Assembly (NCBI RefSeq): GCF_001647085.1
Contig: NZ_CP015520.1
Span: forward strand, 310,001 to 374,000
Length of the DNA stretch: 64,000 bases
Origin: Thermococcus piezophilus
GTDB lineage: Archaea > Methanobacteriota_B > Thermococci > Thermococcales > Thermococcaceae
Direction of reading: 5' to 3'
Shown here: positions 16,303 to 23,511 of the stretch, piece by piece
How positions within the stretch are numbered: the first letter of the stretch is position 1
Layout of the letters: every line of letters starts with the position of its first letter
Notes under the pieces: generated by a model
Databases searched by the model: none
Seen by the model: only the letters and a program-made list of their open reading frames with translations
Told to the model about the DNA's origin: nothing
Translations under genes and position numbers: made by a program

Positions 16303-17452
16303 CATCCTATTCATAATTATGAACATAGTGCCTTGTACCTACGCACTTGCATTTACATGGCAAAAGGAAGTCAAGCTCGGTGAGCCCATCCTCGTGTATC
16401 ACAACGATACCCTGCTCTACAACATCACCATTGAGATCAACAAACAAGACAACCACACCTACGCCCTCATCCAAGACCTTCAAACCGGAAGGCTCTTGGT
16501 CGAGAACATTGACTGGAACACCATCGAGCTTGACAGCACGAACATCAGCATAGTCAGCACAAGAAAGAACCTGCAAAACAAGACTGCTCTCGTCATCATA
16601 ACCGGCCCTGATACCTACACCGTTCTGCTCCAGAGCGAACTGGCCGAACCAGCGAACCTGACGAACATCACCGTCGCGAACCAGACAAACCAGACCAAGG
16701 CGAACCTGACGGTTAATCTCACCCCTGTAAACCTGACTCTCGTAATAATTCCCGAAAACATTACCTGCGAGAGCGTCGAGGAGTGCCAACAAATAATCAA
16801 TAACCTAACAGCACAACTCAAACAGCTGAAAAAAGAACGCGACGAGCTGGTCAAACAGCTACAATACCTCCAGCAACAGCTCAACATGACAATGACTGAG
16901 AACGAGCAACTGAGAAAGCAGATCGAGATACTCCAGAAAGCCCTCGAGGAGAGGAACCGGCAAATCAAGGAATTAGAAGAAGAGATTGAGCGTCTCAAGG
17001 CTGAACAGTGGTCATGGGAAACGGCGAAAGAGAAGGCCGAAGAGCAATACATCCTATGGGTTCCATACCTATTTCCGCTTGTCTTGGGCGGGCTTGTCGT
17101 GAGCTATCGGAAGTATAAGAAGATGAAGAAGTATATGGAAGTCCAGATTGACCTCAAGGCGAAAGAGCTCAAGGAGGAGCTTCTCTCTGAATACCTCAAG
17201 AAGGACCTGCTGAAGGCAAAGATCGAGACCATCGTCGATGATCCAAACCTCCTAGTCATTCTGAAAACCATCATCCCACAGATAACCGGCTCGCCAGAAA
17301 TCACAAAAGGCGATATACTCGAACTTGATATCGAAAAAGTCGCAGAACTTGCGAGAAAGCGCTTCCTGCTAAAAGAAAACCGTGTTGAGTACCTGAAGAA
17401 AAAGCTGGCCGAACTGAAGGAGAAGATAAAGGAGGAGGAAAACAATGTTTGA
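16283..17452 (+). CDS. Single-span surface coiled-coil protein
   Basis: 389 residues starting 20 bases inside the ATPase gene. Order: signal peptide (RRQLISILFIIMNIVPCTYA); an extracellular domain with many N-x-T sequons (around residues 130-155, NLTNITVANQTNQTKANLT); and a long coiled coil (about 172-245). A transmembrane helix follows (YILWVPYLFPLVLGGLVVSY, about 255-275), then a charged cytoplasmic domain. It could link an outer structure to the cytoplasmic ATPase encoded just upstream; this is inference. Confidence 0.72.
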   Translation: MRRQLISILFIIMNIVPCTYALAFTWQKEVKLGEPILVYHNDTLLYNITIEINKQDNHTYALIQDLQTGRLLVENIDWNTIELDSTNISIVSTRKNLQNKTALVIITGPDTYTVLLQSELAEPANLTNITVANQTNQTKANLTVNLTPVNLTLVIIPENITCESVEECQQIINNLTAQLKQLKKERDELVKQLQYLQQQLNMTMTENEQLRKQIEILQKALEERNRQIKELEEEIERLKAEQWSWETAKEKAEEQYILWVPYLFPLVLGGLVVSYRKYKKMKKYMEVQIDLKAKELKEELLSEYLKKDLLKAKIETIVDDPNLLVILKTIIPQITGSPEITKGDILELDIEKVAELARKRFLLKENRVEYLKKKLAELKEKIKEEENNV

Positions 17453-17699
17453 GTGGTTCTTCATCATTTCGTTGATTTTGGGTGGCTGGCTGATATACGA
17501 GCTCATCACCGACAAAATTCACGGTCCCGGAAGATACTGGATAACCATCAACGTCGAGGGCGACGCGGACAGAGTAGAATACATCATCAGACAGCTGGCA
17601 AAAGACAAGAAAATCAAGATCAGAAGCTACAAAGTCACAACCGAAAAACCAGCGCTCAGGAAGAAAGCAAAAACCCTAAAAGGAATCCCCGAACTATAA
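17445..17699 (+). CDS. 84-residue membrane-anchored small protein
   Basis: An N-terminal membrane helix (MFEWFFIISLILGGWLIYEL) is followed by a small alpha/beta domain (YWITINVEGDADRVEYIIRQ...KIKIRSYKV) and a basic tail. It overlaps the upstream gene by 8 bases. Function unknown. Confidence 0.62.
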   Translation: MFEWFFIISLILGGWLIYELITDKIHGPGRYWITINVEGDADRVEYIIRQLAKDKKIKIRSYKVTTEKPALRKKAKTLKGIPEL

Positions 17700-17718
17700 T
17701 AAATCAATGGTGATGCCT

Positions 17719-19122
17719 ATGCGGAAGGTTACCACCTTTCTAATTCTTTTTCTTCTTATCTGTACGGTAGAGATAATGGCCGAAGAACCAGTTGCAACAA
17801 TACACATCATCTCCGGGCAGAGCACAACAGCCCAACTCCCGCACGCCACAGTGGAATATTACGGAGAGTTCTGGTGGATCAATGGAGAAATCTGCGCACC
17901 AATCCATGTAATCTATGACAACGGCGGAGACCACGGCGTTTGTGCCCGTCCGAGCGGTGAGACCGACCCCGAAAAGCTCTATGAATTCAAGCTTGAGAAC
18001 ATTGAATTTGACACATGGCACCAGATCCAAGAGCTTAAGGCCGATGACACGGACGCCGAGAGCACCTTCAAAGTAGACAACGTTGACCCCCTCCTCGGAA
18101 CCGTCAGACTCTACCTTCTCCACGAAGACAGGACCGTGACGCTCTCTGTCGGCGATAGCATCACAGCAAAAGGCGTTCCACAGGCCACAATTAAGCTAAT
18201 TGACATTAATATCGGCCTTTTTAGCACAACGGTAAAGTTCAATGTCACCTACAAAACACCCATCGAGGCTGATATCGTCGTGTATCACTACCAAGCACAA
18301 GGAACTCCAGGAGCAACCCCCAATGAAAACCAGACGAACGAAAGTCCAAAAATCCCGCCCCTTAACATCAGCACGCCCATCGCGATGATCGTCGTCGGTG
18401 AGCACGCGGCAGGGGCCGACGTTGCAGCTGGAGCAAAAGTCGGAATAGCCGTCCAAAAATGGATAGACATTCTCAAAGATAAGACGGCGGGGGAAGCTGC
18501 CAGGGGATTCCTCGGACCTCTCGGGCCCGCAATAATCAAAACTACCATGGCACCGATCCAGAACCTCAACGCCGATGCCATGCTTGACACGGAAGTGAAA
18601 GACCCTGACACGATAGCACCAGTCGTTTACACCGTCGGCGGGCCAGCGGCCAACGAATACACCAAAACTATTCTTGAGAAGAATGCCAACAGACTGCCAG
18701 TCAAGTTCGTCAAAGAGAACGGCAAGTGGTACCTGGTAAGCAGATACGGGGACAAATGGGACGGCAGTTATGGAATCATCCTCACAATCCCTACCGCGAA
18801 GGACGTGTTTGAGTTCCAGCAAAGAAGGATCGAAGGTAAGATAAAAGTAGCCGATATTGTGGTTGCAGGCCTCGACAGGTGGGGCACCTACGCCGCCTGC
18901 GAACTCCTTCAAGGAGAGTTCATGAAGCCAATCCTTGGAGAAAAGCCAAGACCTGAACTCGAATACCTCATTGAACTCCAAGGTCGCGCCCTCATGCTCT
19001 TCAGCCAGAACCCACTCGAAGCGTTTACCATCACAATAGACCCAAACAACCCATTCAAGCTCCAGCCAATCGCCATCATTGTGGATAAAAACGGCCAGAT
19101 AGTAAAAGTACTCGTCGGTTAA
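17719..19122 (+). CDS. Exported protein with S-layer-like C-terminal domain
   Basis: 467 residues; ATG 17719 follows GGTGAT (ATG 17707 is an alternative). A signal peptide (RKVTTFLILFLLICTVEIMA) precedes a beta-rich N-terminal half. The C-terminal half contains VVYTVGGPAANEYTK, GSYGIILTIP and VVAGLDRWGTYAACELL. These match the pattern of the archaeal S-layer C-terminal domain (a glycine-rich 'vGGPxxN' start and a 'vAGxDxxGTxAA' block). An element-encoded S-layer-like protein fits a role in altering or crossing the host envelope. The domain call is by eye. Confidence 0.68.
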   Translation: MRKVTTFLILFLLICTVEIMAEEPVATIHIISGQSTTAQLPHATVEYYGEFWWINGEICAPIHVIYDNGGDHGVCARPSGETDPEKLYEFKLENIEFDTWHQIQELKADDTDAESTFKVDNVDPLLGTVRLYLLHEDRTVTLSVGDSITAKGVPQATIKLIDINIGLFSTTVKFNVTYKTPIEADIVVYHYQAQGTPGATPNENQTNESPKIPPLNISTPIAMIVVGEHAAGADVAAGAKVGIAVQKWIDILKDKTAGEAARGFLGPLGPAIIKTTMAPIQNLNADAMLDTEVKDPDTIAPVVYTVGGPAANEYTKTILEKNANRLPVKFVKENGKWYLVSRYGDKWDGSYGIILTIPTAKDVFEFQQRRIEGKIKVADIVVAGLDRWGTYAACELLQGEFMKPILGEKPRPELEYLIELQGRALMLFSQNPLEAFTITIDPNNPFKLQPIAIIVDKNGQIVKVLVG

Positions 19123-19154
19123 TTCTTCTCTTTTCATTACCTTTTTTAAAAGCC

Positions 19155-19166
19155 AAATTTATATAC
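19155..19166 (+). promoter_or_regulatory. TATA box of the AbrB-like gene
   Basis: aaatttatatac lies about 50 bases upstream of ATG 19215, which gives a transcription start near 19190. Confidence 0.55.
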
Positions 19167-19214
19167 TACATTCACAGAATACCAAAAGACAGCTACAAGT
19201 TCAGAGGTGAGCCA

Positions 19215-19655
19215 ATGAGCCAGCCAAAACGAGGAATAATAGAGCCACTAGCGAAGTTCCACGCCCAAGTTTACCGCAACGGCAGAATAGCGGTACCTAA
19301 GAACGAGCGAGATTACTACGGACTGGACCAGCACGACATAGTCGAGCTAATCGTGAGAAAATACGAAGGCGATAAAATCATAGGTAGAGGCTGGTTTCTG
19401 GCACAGCTGACTGTTAGGGGAGTTTTAACAATTCCTCTCGGCCTAAGACGTGAGTTAAGTATCTCAGATGGCGATTTTGTGGAAGTTCTGCTCATTGGGT
19501 TCATCAGGATTGAAGACGTAATTGGAGATCATGGGTTGAGAATCATGAAGGCTCTACGCTCGAATGAATACAAACTCATCTCAGAAGAAGACGAGAAGAG
19601 ACTTCTCTCTATGCTCTCTAAAGGTATATATCATATATCTTATTTTGGCGAATAA
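19215..19655 (+). CDS. Tandem AbrB/SpoVT-type regulator
   Basis: 146 residues with two swapped-hairpin AbrB domains: residues about 16-50 (FHAQVYRNGRIAVPKNERDY then DIVELIV) and about 60-95 (FLAQLTVRGVLTIPLGLRRE then DFVEVLL). A helical tail follows. AbrB proteins bind DNA as dimers of these hairpins; a tandem chain gives a pseudo-dimer. GAGGTGAGCC precedes ATG 19215. Adjacent palindromes at 19655 and 19876 are candidate operators. Confidence 0.8.
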   Translation: MSQPKRGIIEPLAKFHAQVYRNGRIAVPKNERDYYGLDQHDIVELIVRKYEGDKIIGRGWFLAQLTVRGVLTIPLGLRRELSISDGDFVEVLLIGFIRIEDVIGDHGLRIMKALRSNEYKLISEEDEKRLLSMLSKGIYHISYFGE

Positions 19656-19673
19656 ATTGTTTAACAAACAATT
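19655..19673 (+). promoter_or_regulatory. Palindrome 1 (candidate operator or origin site)
   Basis: AATTGTTT-AAC-AAACAATT, 8-bp arms with a 3-base centre, beginning at the AbrB stop codon (TAA 19653-19655). The same 19-bp site occurs reversed at 19878-19898. Confidence 0.65.
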
Positions 19674-20046
19674 AATTTCTCTTCTGAGAATTATCTGTTT
19701 AGTGTATTCTCCTCTAAGAGGGCTTGGTTATTTATAAATGCTCATGCTGTTAGAAAATTCTGAACATTATTTGACTGCTGAGTAATGTCCACTATTTTTT
19801 AACATAATTGACCTTTATAAATAAAGCAGGTCTCAAAAAGCTGAGAACAGCTAAAGGAGCTGGTAAAGAGGAAAAATAAATTGTTTGTTAAACAATTTAT
19901 CTGCCAATATACTACATACTACTATTACTTACCCTGTCTCTGTTCTGTTCTCTGAATTGTGTAACAATGAACTTTTAAGTTCCCGAAAGGTTTATTAAAT
20001 AATAACAACAATTACGTTATGATGAAAATATTGTTAGGTGATGGAG
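19656..20046. other. AT-rich intergenic control region of the element
   Basis: About 390 bases without a gene. It contains the two palindromes and several TATA-like runs (ttatttataaatg at about 19729, cctttataaataaag at about 19811, ggtttattaaataa at about 19989). There is also a related half-palindrome TTGTGTAACAA near 19957. The combination of low melting stability, paired palindromes and regulator genes on both sides marks it as the best candidate for the element's control region or replication origin. Confidence 0.5.
19876..19900 (+). promoter_or_regulatory. Palindrome 2 (reverse copy of palindrome 1)
   Basis: ATAAATTGTTT-GTT-AAACAATTTAT with 11-bp perfect arms. The central 19 bases are the exact reverse complement of 19655-19673. 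Confidence 0.65.
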
Positions 20047-20214
20047 ATGGCCCGTCCAAAGAAGTATGAACACGGTCCAACAATCCTCTCGATTTCCGCT
20101 GCTCCAGAAGTGGCGGAAGAGTTTGAGCGCAGAAGAGAAGCCCGAGGAATGACCCGTGGTGAATACCTCGCCTGGCTTCTGGAGAAGACCCGTAACATTG
20201 AGGCGTTGAGTTGA
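20047..20214 (+). CDS. Small ribbon-helix-helix-like protein
   Basis: 55 residues; ATG 20047 is favoured over 20041 by spacing from GGTG (20037-20040). A short strand (GPTILSISA) is followed by two helices (EVAEEFERRREARGM, TRGEYLAWLLEKTR). This is the strand-helix-helix order of RHH repressors and suits copy-number or promoter control. Confidence 0.68.
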   Translation: MARPKKYEHGPTILSISAAPEVAEEFERRREARGMTRGEYLAWLLEKTRNIEALS

Positions 20215-20231
20215 TTTGACAGGTGGCGAGC

Positions 20232-20771
20232 ATGGCTAGGAAGGCAGAGTACAGAAATCCAAGAACGTTCTCAGTAACCGTCGAGGCAGAAATCAAAGAC
20301 GAGATCGACCAGTTCAGGGGTAGGCTTAGTTACGGCAAAGTGTTCACTCTCCTCTGGCAGGCTCACAAAGGAGAGGTCGTTAATGCTATAGAGCTGGAGA
20401 ACCTCCGCAGAGAAAACGTGGAGCTTAAGGCCCGCGTGGAAGAGCTTACAAGACTCGTCCAAAAGCTTCAGGAACAGCTGGAGAAAACCGGTAGAGTATC
20501 AGCTCGCGAACGCGAAGCCAAGGACCTCCACAAGGAGATTCACCAAATCCTCTCTACTTACAATGAGCTTAAGCTTCTCGAACTGCTCCGCCACCTTGGC
20601 TATTCTGAGACTGGCGATGCGCTGAAGAAGAAAGCGGAAGCGTTCCTTAAGCGCTGGTTCGTGCTGGAGGGGAAGGTTTTCGTTTCTAAGGAGCTTGGTG
20701 TTGCCCTTGAGCCTTCCGAGCACGTGGGCATGCTCGGTTGGAAAGTTCGCAAGTTGGAGGTGAAAGCATGA
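20232..20771 (+). CDS. Coiled-coil DNA-associated protein of the element
   Basis: 179 residues; ATG 20232 follows GGTGGCGAG. The N-terminal strand FSVTVEAEIKDEIDQF resembles an RHH beginning. A long coiled coil (about residues 55-95, ELENLRRENVELKARVEEL...) and a C-terminal helical/beta domain follow. It could be a partition or replication accessory protein; no firm family match. Confidence 0.6.
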   Translation: MARKAEYRNPRTFSVTVEAEIKDEIDQFRGRLSYGKVFTLLWQAHKGEVVNAIELENLRRENVELKARVEELTRLVQKLQEQLEKTGRVSAREREAKDLHKEIHQILSTYNELKLLELLRHLGYSETGDALKKKAEAFLKRWFVLEGKVFVSKELGVALEPSEHVGMLGWKVRKLEVKA

Positions 20772-21019
20772 GTTTGGGGGCTGAGGTGGAGTTTTGGGAG
20801 TTTGTTGCTCGGGAAAGGAGTAGGGTAGTGGTGGAGCAGCAGAAGAACCTGGATTGGTTTTTTGAGTGGTTGGAGAAGGAGCTTAGGGTTGCGGAGAAGT
20901 CAAAGCGTGATTTGTTTGGAAAGCAGGGTTATGAGTATTGGGAGGGCTACTTTGAAGCTCTCCTGGATGTAAGGAGGGTCCTCAGGGGGGTGGTGTTGGA
21001 TGGACTTTGTAAGGGCTGA
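20768..21019 (+). CDS. 83-residue helical protein, unknown
   Basis: ATG 20768 overlaps the preceding stop and follows GGAGGTGA. Charged helical protein with many aromatics (EFWEFVARERSR, LDWFFEWLEKELR). Codon use here is unusually G-rich, unlike the host genes. Function unknown. Confidence 0.58.
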   Translation: MSLGAEVEFWEFVARERSRVVVEQQKNLDWFFEWLEKELRVAEKSKRDLFGKQGYEYWEGYFEALLDVRRVLRGVVLDGLCKG

Positions 21020-21158
21020 TTTGTTGGCTGAGGTGGAGGAGGCTCTTAGAAGGATTGATTACGTGGAGTTTAAGGTTGCGGATTGGTCTCTTAAGATTGA
21101 GTTGGAGGAGGCAAGGAGGGCGTTGTATAGGCTGAGGGAGAAGTTGGGGGTGGTTTGA
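21000..21158 (+). CDS. 52-residue helical peptide, unknown
   Basis: ATG 21000 overlaps the end of the upstream gene by 20 bases and its stop overlaps the next ATG at 21158. One long charged helix (EVEEALRRIDYVEF, KIELEEARRALYRLREKLG). Overlaps on both sides support it being translated. Confidence 0.52.
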   Translation: MDFVRADLLAEVEEALRRIDYVEFKVADWSLKIELEEARRALYRLREKLGVV

Positions 21159-21682
21159 TGGCTTCGCGGACGGCTTTTGTTTATCAGGATGTTCTCAGTG
21201 TTGAGGACGCTTTCACTTATTTTAAGAGACTCATGCAGGATGCTGAGAACAGGGTTCACTTCAGCCGGGCGCTGCAGAAGGCTCGTAAAGGCTTGGGCGT
21301 GCATATGTATGTGACGGACATTGACAGCCTCATCGTCCAGTACCTTCAGCGGAACGGCGTCAAGGGCTTCCGTTTCACTGGCTTTGAACTCAAAAACATG
21401 AACCCGCGCTCGGCGGTTGTGAATAGGATGATTAAGGTGAATGGGAAGCAGTACAAGGGGCACAGGATGTTTGCCCTCAAAGCGGGCATTGACTTTTACT
21501 ACCTCGTTAACCTTGGGCGGGAGTTCTTGGTCTGGAACGTGGTGAACACGCCGGTGAGCTTTGACTGGCATGGGCACGGCCCGGCCCATGATTACTACGC
21601 GTTCGTCCACCTCGATGATGTGATCCGCGTTCCTGCTCAGGACCTACCCGAGACACTCAGGATCCTGCTATGGGGGAGGTGA
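21158..21682 (+). CDS. 174-residue element protein of unknown function
   Basis: An alpha/beta protein with a helical N-terminus (VEDAFTYFKRLMQDAENRVHF), a basic middle (NRMIKVNGKQYKGHRMFAL) and a histidine-rich stretch near the C-terminus (DWHGHGPAHDYYAF). The HxH and nearby tyrosines could hint at a metal-dependent nuclease, but the classical HUH motif is not met. ATG 21158 is chosen over TTG 21155. Confidence 0.6.
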   Translation: MASRTAFVYQDVLSVEDAFTYFKRLMQDAENRVHFSRALQKARKGLGVHMYVTDIDSLIVQYLQRNGVKGFRFTGFELKNMNPRSAVVNRMIKVNGKQYKGHRMFALKAGIDFYYLVNLGREFLVWNVVNTPVSFDWHGHGPAHDYYAFVHLDDVIRVPAQDLPETLRILLWGR

Positions 21683-21687
21683 TGGTG

Positions 21688-21948
21688 GTGGCAACGCTCA
21701 ATGATTTCCTAAATAAATTAAATGAACTGGAACAACTGAGGAAGGAACTTAAAATCACAATATCTGATAGATATAACAGTCTCATAGAGATTGAAGCAGA
21801 TCTCGATGTAGACAACAAACCATACTTTCACATTCTCCACGACCATTTCCAAACAGAGCTTTCATTGTCAGAGATGAGAAAACTCGCGGAATGGTTAATG
21901 AAAATTGGGATTCTCGAAATTGGGAAGGAGCGTGATGGTCGTGGCTGA
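21688..21948 (+). CDS. Small unknown protein
   Basis: About 86 residues. Candidate starts crowd here (ATG 21670, ATG 21682, GTG 21688); the GGAGGTGAT at 21675-21683 best serves GTG 21688. N-terminal helix (LNDFLNKLNELEQLRKEL), a beta hairpin (SLIEIEADLDVDNKPYFHI) and a C-terminal helix. No family recognised. Confidence 0.52.
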   Translation: MATLNDFLNKLNELEQLRKELKITISDRYNSLIEIEADLDVDNKPYFHILHDHFQTELSLSEMRKLAEWLMKIGILEIGKERDGRG

Positions 21949-22207
21949 GATTGTAAACACATATAATAAAGAGAATTTTACAGAAAAAGAGAGACAAATA
22001 CTTAGCTATTTTGCAAACAAGTTTCTCAGACAAATGCTTGATGAGGAAGTCAAAGTGAAAACAAGATACGCAGAAGAAGAGGACATTAAGAGGCTCATTG
22101 AAAAGCTCAAAGAATGGAACGAAGACGAGGTTGATTTAATTGACGTTCTTGAGACTAAGCTTGATGCAATGACAAGCATCATGGTTATAGCAGTTAGGTT
22201 GTGGTAG
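21935..22207 (+). CDS. Small acidic helical protein, unknown
   Basis: 90 residues from ATG 21935 behind GGGAAGGAG, overlapping the previous gene by 14 bases. Charged helices (TEKERQILSYFANKFLRQML, EEEDIKRLIEKLKEW), hydrophobic end. The start region (cgtgatggtcgtggctga) is closely copied at the next gene's start (cgtgatggccgtggctaa). Confidence 0.52.
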   Translation: MVVAEIVNTYNKENFTEKERQILSYFANKFLRQMLDEEVKVKTRYAEEEDIKRLIEKLKEWNEDEVDLIDVLETKLDAMTSIMVIAVRLW

Positions 22208-22214
22208 GGGCGTG

Positions 22215-22418
22215 ATGGCCGTGGCTAATGTAAAGAAAGTGGATAATGACAGTTTTGTGTTATTATCATTTTTCTTAAGACATTTTTCTCGTTTGGACAA
22301 GGTCAAACAAAGCAAATGTGGAATACTTGCGTCTAAATGCAGTATTCTTCCCCAACCAGCGAACCGCACCACAAGAGATAACATTACGTTCATCGCAGTT
22401 AGTGTCGGGGGGGTGTAA
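22215..22418 (+). CDS. 67-residue hypothetical protein
   Basis: ATG 22215 follows TAGGGGCG. Mixed composition with two cysteines; no recognisable fold. Supported only by a ribosome binding site and by filling an otherwise coding strand. Confidence 0.35.
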   Translation: MAVANVKKVDNDSFVLLSFFLRHFSRLDKVKQSKCGILASKCSILPQPANRTTRDNITFIAVSVGGV

Positions 22419-22420
22419 TT

Positions 22421-22774
22421 ATGCCGAGGAAAAGACGCCTTCCAGATGTTGTGAGTATTAAGTTGCCAGTATACCAGCCACCCGAAGACATCTTTGAAGT
22501 GGTCTTTGAGAGTGAAGATGCGAGAGAGATGGCCGAGAAGATCATAGAGCATATAAAGAGGAATGGCAGAATGGGTTGGGACGAGTACAGGAGCATCTTC
22601 CCTCCAGAGAAACATTACCTATACTTTAGGGTGATAAAGAGGCTTGAAGCACTTGGATTTATTAGTCGTGGTGCTTACCACACGTACATTTTGAGCAAAA
22701 AATTCTGCGATAGGATGGAACACCTGTCAAAACTATGGCTCTTCAAAATAGGCAAAGTCGAAGAAATCTGGTGA
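22421..22774 (+). CDS. Winged-helix protein of the element
   Basis: 117 residues. The centre (AREMAEKIIEHIKRNGRMGWDEY, then YLYFRVIKRLEALGFISRGAYHTYIL) is a winged helix with recognition helix and wing. Short basic N-terminus. Probably a transcriptional regulator, placed just before int(N). Confidence 0.68.
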   Translation: MPRKRRLPDVVSIKLPVYQPPEDIFEVVFESEDAREMAEKIIEHIKRNGRMGWDEYRSIFPPEKHYLYFRVIKRLEALGFISRGAYHTYILSKKFCDRMEHLSKLWLFKIGKVEEIW

Positions 22775-22825
22775 ACCCCCAATGTTCATAAGTACTATTA
22801 TGTATATTAGTGTTGGTGGAAGATT

Positions 22826-23107
22826 GTGGGACAATGGCCCAAAAAGGCCCACAAAAATAGCGGCTCTCATTTGGGAGATTTGGGCAAAAAGAGCCGAAAG
22901 ACACGCATCCACATATACATTGATGAAGAGGTGGTCGGTGCCATGAACGAGATGGGCATTAACAAGTCGCAATTCTTCAACAAAACAGCGAGGTGGATCT
23001 TCTTGGGCGAGGAAGTTCCAGAAATCATCGTAAAACTGGAATGGTGCGGTGGCCGGGATTTGAACCCGGGTCACGGCTTGGAAGGCCGGTGTCCTAGACC
23101 AGGCTAG
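22826..23107 (+). CDS. Putative SSV-type integrase N-terminal fragment int(N)
   Basis: GTG 22826 after GGTGGA. A basic start (KKSRKTRIHIYIDEEV) and a helix (INKSQFFNKTARWIFLGEE) resemble an RHH-like DNA-binding region. The frame then runs into the attR core as WCGGRDLNPGHGLEGR and ends within the tRNA. Position and orientation are those of int(N) in SSV-type elements. The frame here, if joined to int(C) across the core, hits TAG at once, so the reconstructed gene is not open. It could also be a separate RHH protein. Confidence 0.55.
   Translation: MGQWPKKAHKNSGSHLGDLGKKSRKTRIHIYIDEEVVGAMNEMGINKSQFFNKTARWIFLGEEVPEIIVKLEWCGGRDLNPGHGLEGRCPRPG
23039..23090. repeat. attR: core overlapping the intact tRNA-Gly
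   Basis: 52 bases identical to 4684-4735. This copy lies inside the complete tRNA-Gly gene, so integration restored the tRNA. Confidence 0.95.
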
Positions 23108-23118
23108 ACTACCACCGC
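23042..23118 (-). tRNA. tRNA-Gly (TCC)
   Basis: Minus-strand tRNA: 7-bp acceptor GCGGTGG/CCACCGC, T arm CCGGG-TTCAAAT-CCCGG, anticodon loop with TCC (reads GGA), discriminator A and an encoded CCA (23042-23044). Its 3' half is the element's attachment core. It lies 12 bases downstream of tRNA-Phe and shares its promoter. Confidence 0.95.
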
Positions 23119-23130
23119 ACTGAGAGAAAG

Positions 23131-23207
23131 TGGTGGGGCGAGGGGGATTTGAACCCCCGACACCCGGATCTTCAGTCCGGCGCTCTCCCAGGCTGAGCTA
23201 CCGCCCC
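23131..23207 (-). tRNA. tRNA-Phe (GAA)
   Basis: Minus-strand tRNA: acceptor GGGGCGG/TCGCCCC (one G-T pair), anticodon stem-loop CCGGA-CTGAAGA-TCCGG with anticodon GAA, T arm GGGGG-TTCAAAT-CCCCC, encoded CCA at 23131-23133. Confidence 0.96.
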
Positions 23208-23234
23208 ATGCCCAAAGATAAGGGGCAAACCGGG

Positions 23235-23244
23235 ATTTATAAAT
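23235..23244 (-). promoter_or_regulatory. TATA box of the tRNA-Phe/tRNA-Gly unit
   Basis: atttataaat lies 28 bases upstream of the tRNA-Phe 5' end, the standard archaeal spacing. Confidence 0.75.
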
Positions 23245-23511
23245 CTTGCGGTGGATGACCAAGTTTTGTGGTCCTCAAGGACTGTTTCATTTTATTGCCT
23301 GTCTTAGGATTCCTTCAGCACATGATCAATGAGAGCCATTTGCTGTTACCCAGTGTGTCCAATTGTGTCTGCAATTTTTAATTTTTATTAAGTTGGGTGT
23401 TTGCTAAAAATACTCCATAGTTATAATGATAAAAAATACTTAACAAAGTTTTTTAAAATCTGAAGTACTTATGTAAATTGCCAAGTCTCCACAAAAATGG
23501 GGGTGCCACAA

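Larger units (their letters stand above)
4684..23090. mobile_element. Integrated plasmid/provirus (pT26-2/TKV-like) in tRNA-Gly
   Basis: An element of about 18.4 kb bounded by a perfect 52-bp direct repeat (4684-4735 and 23039-23090) that equals the 3' half of tRNA-Gly. It has the C-terminal part of a tyrosine recombinase at the left end and a putative N-terminal part at the right end, as expected when an SSV-type element integrates through an attP inside its int gene. Nearly all its genes point rightwards and are hypothetical, exported or membrane proteins, plus one P-loop ATPase and several small DNA-binding proteins. This gene content is characteristic of Thermococcales pT26-2/TKV integrated elements; assignment to that family is inference. 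Confidence 0.92.

Noticed and set aside
18196-19137. 313-codon minus-strand frame opposite the S-layer-like gene
   Set aside because: Mirror of the plus-strand codon pattern; the plus-strand gene has signal peptide, ribosome binding site and domain.
21158-21682. HUH rolling-circle initiator
   Set aside because: The HGH in DWHGHG lacks the hydrophobic middle residue and the tyrosine helix is not in the right context.
23208-23511. A gene between the tRNA promoter and the first decayed exported-protein gene
   Set aside because: Only short frames and AT-rich promoter-like sequence are present.
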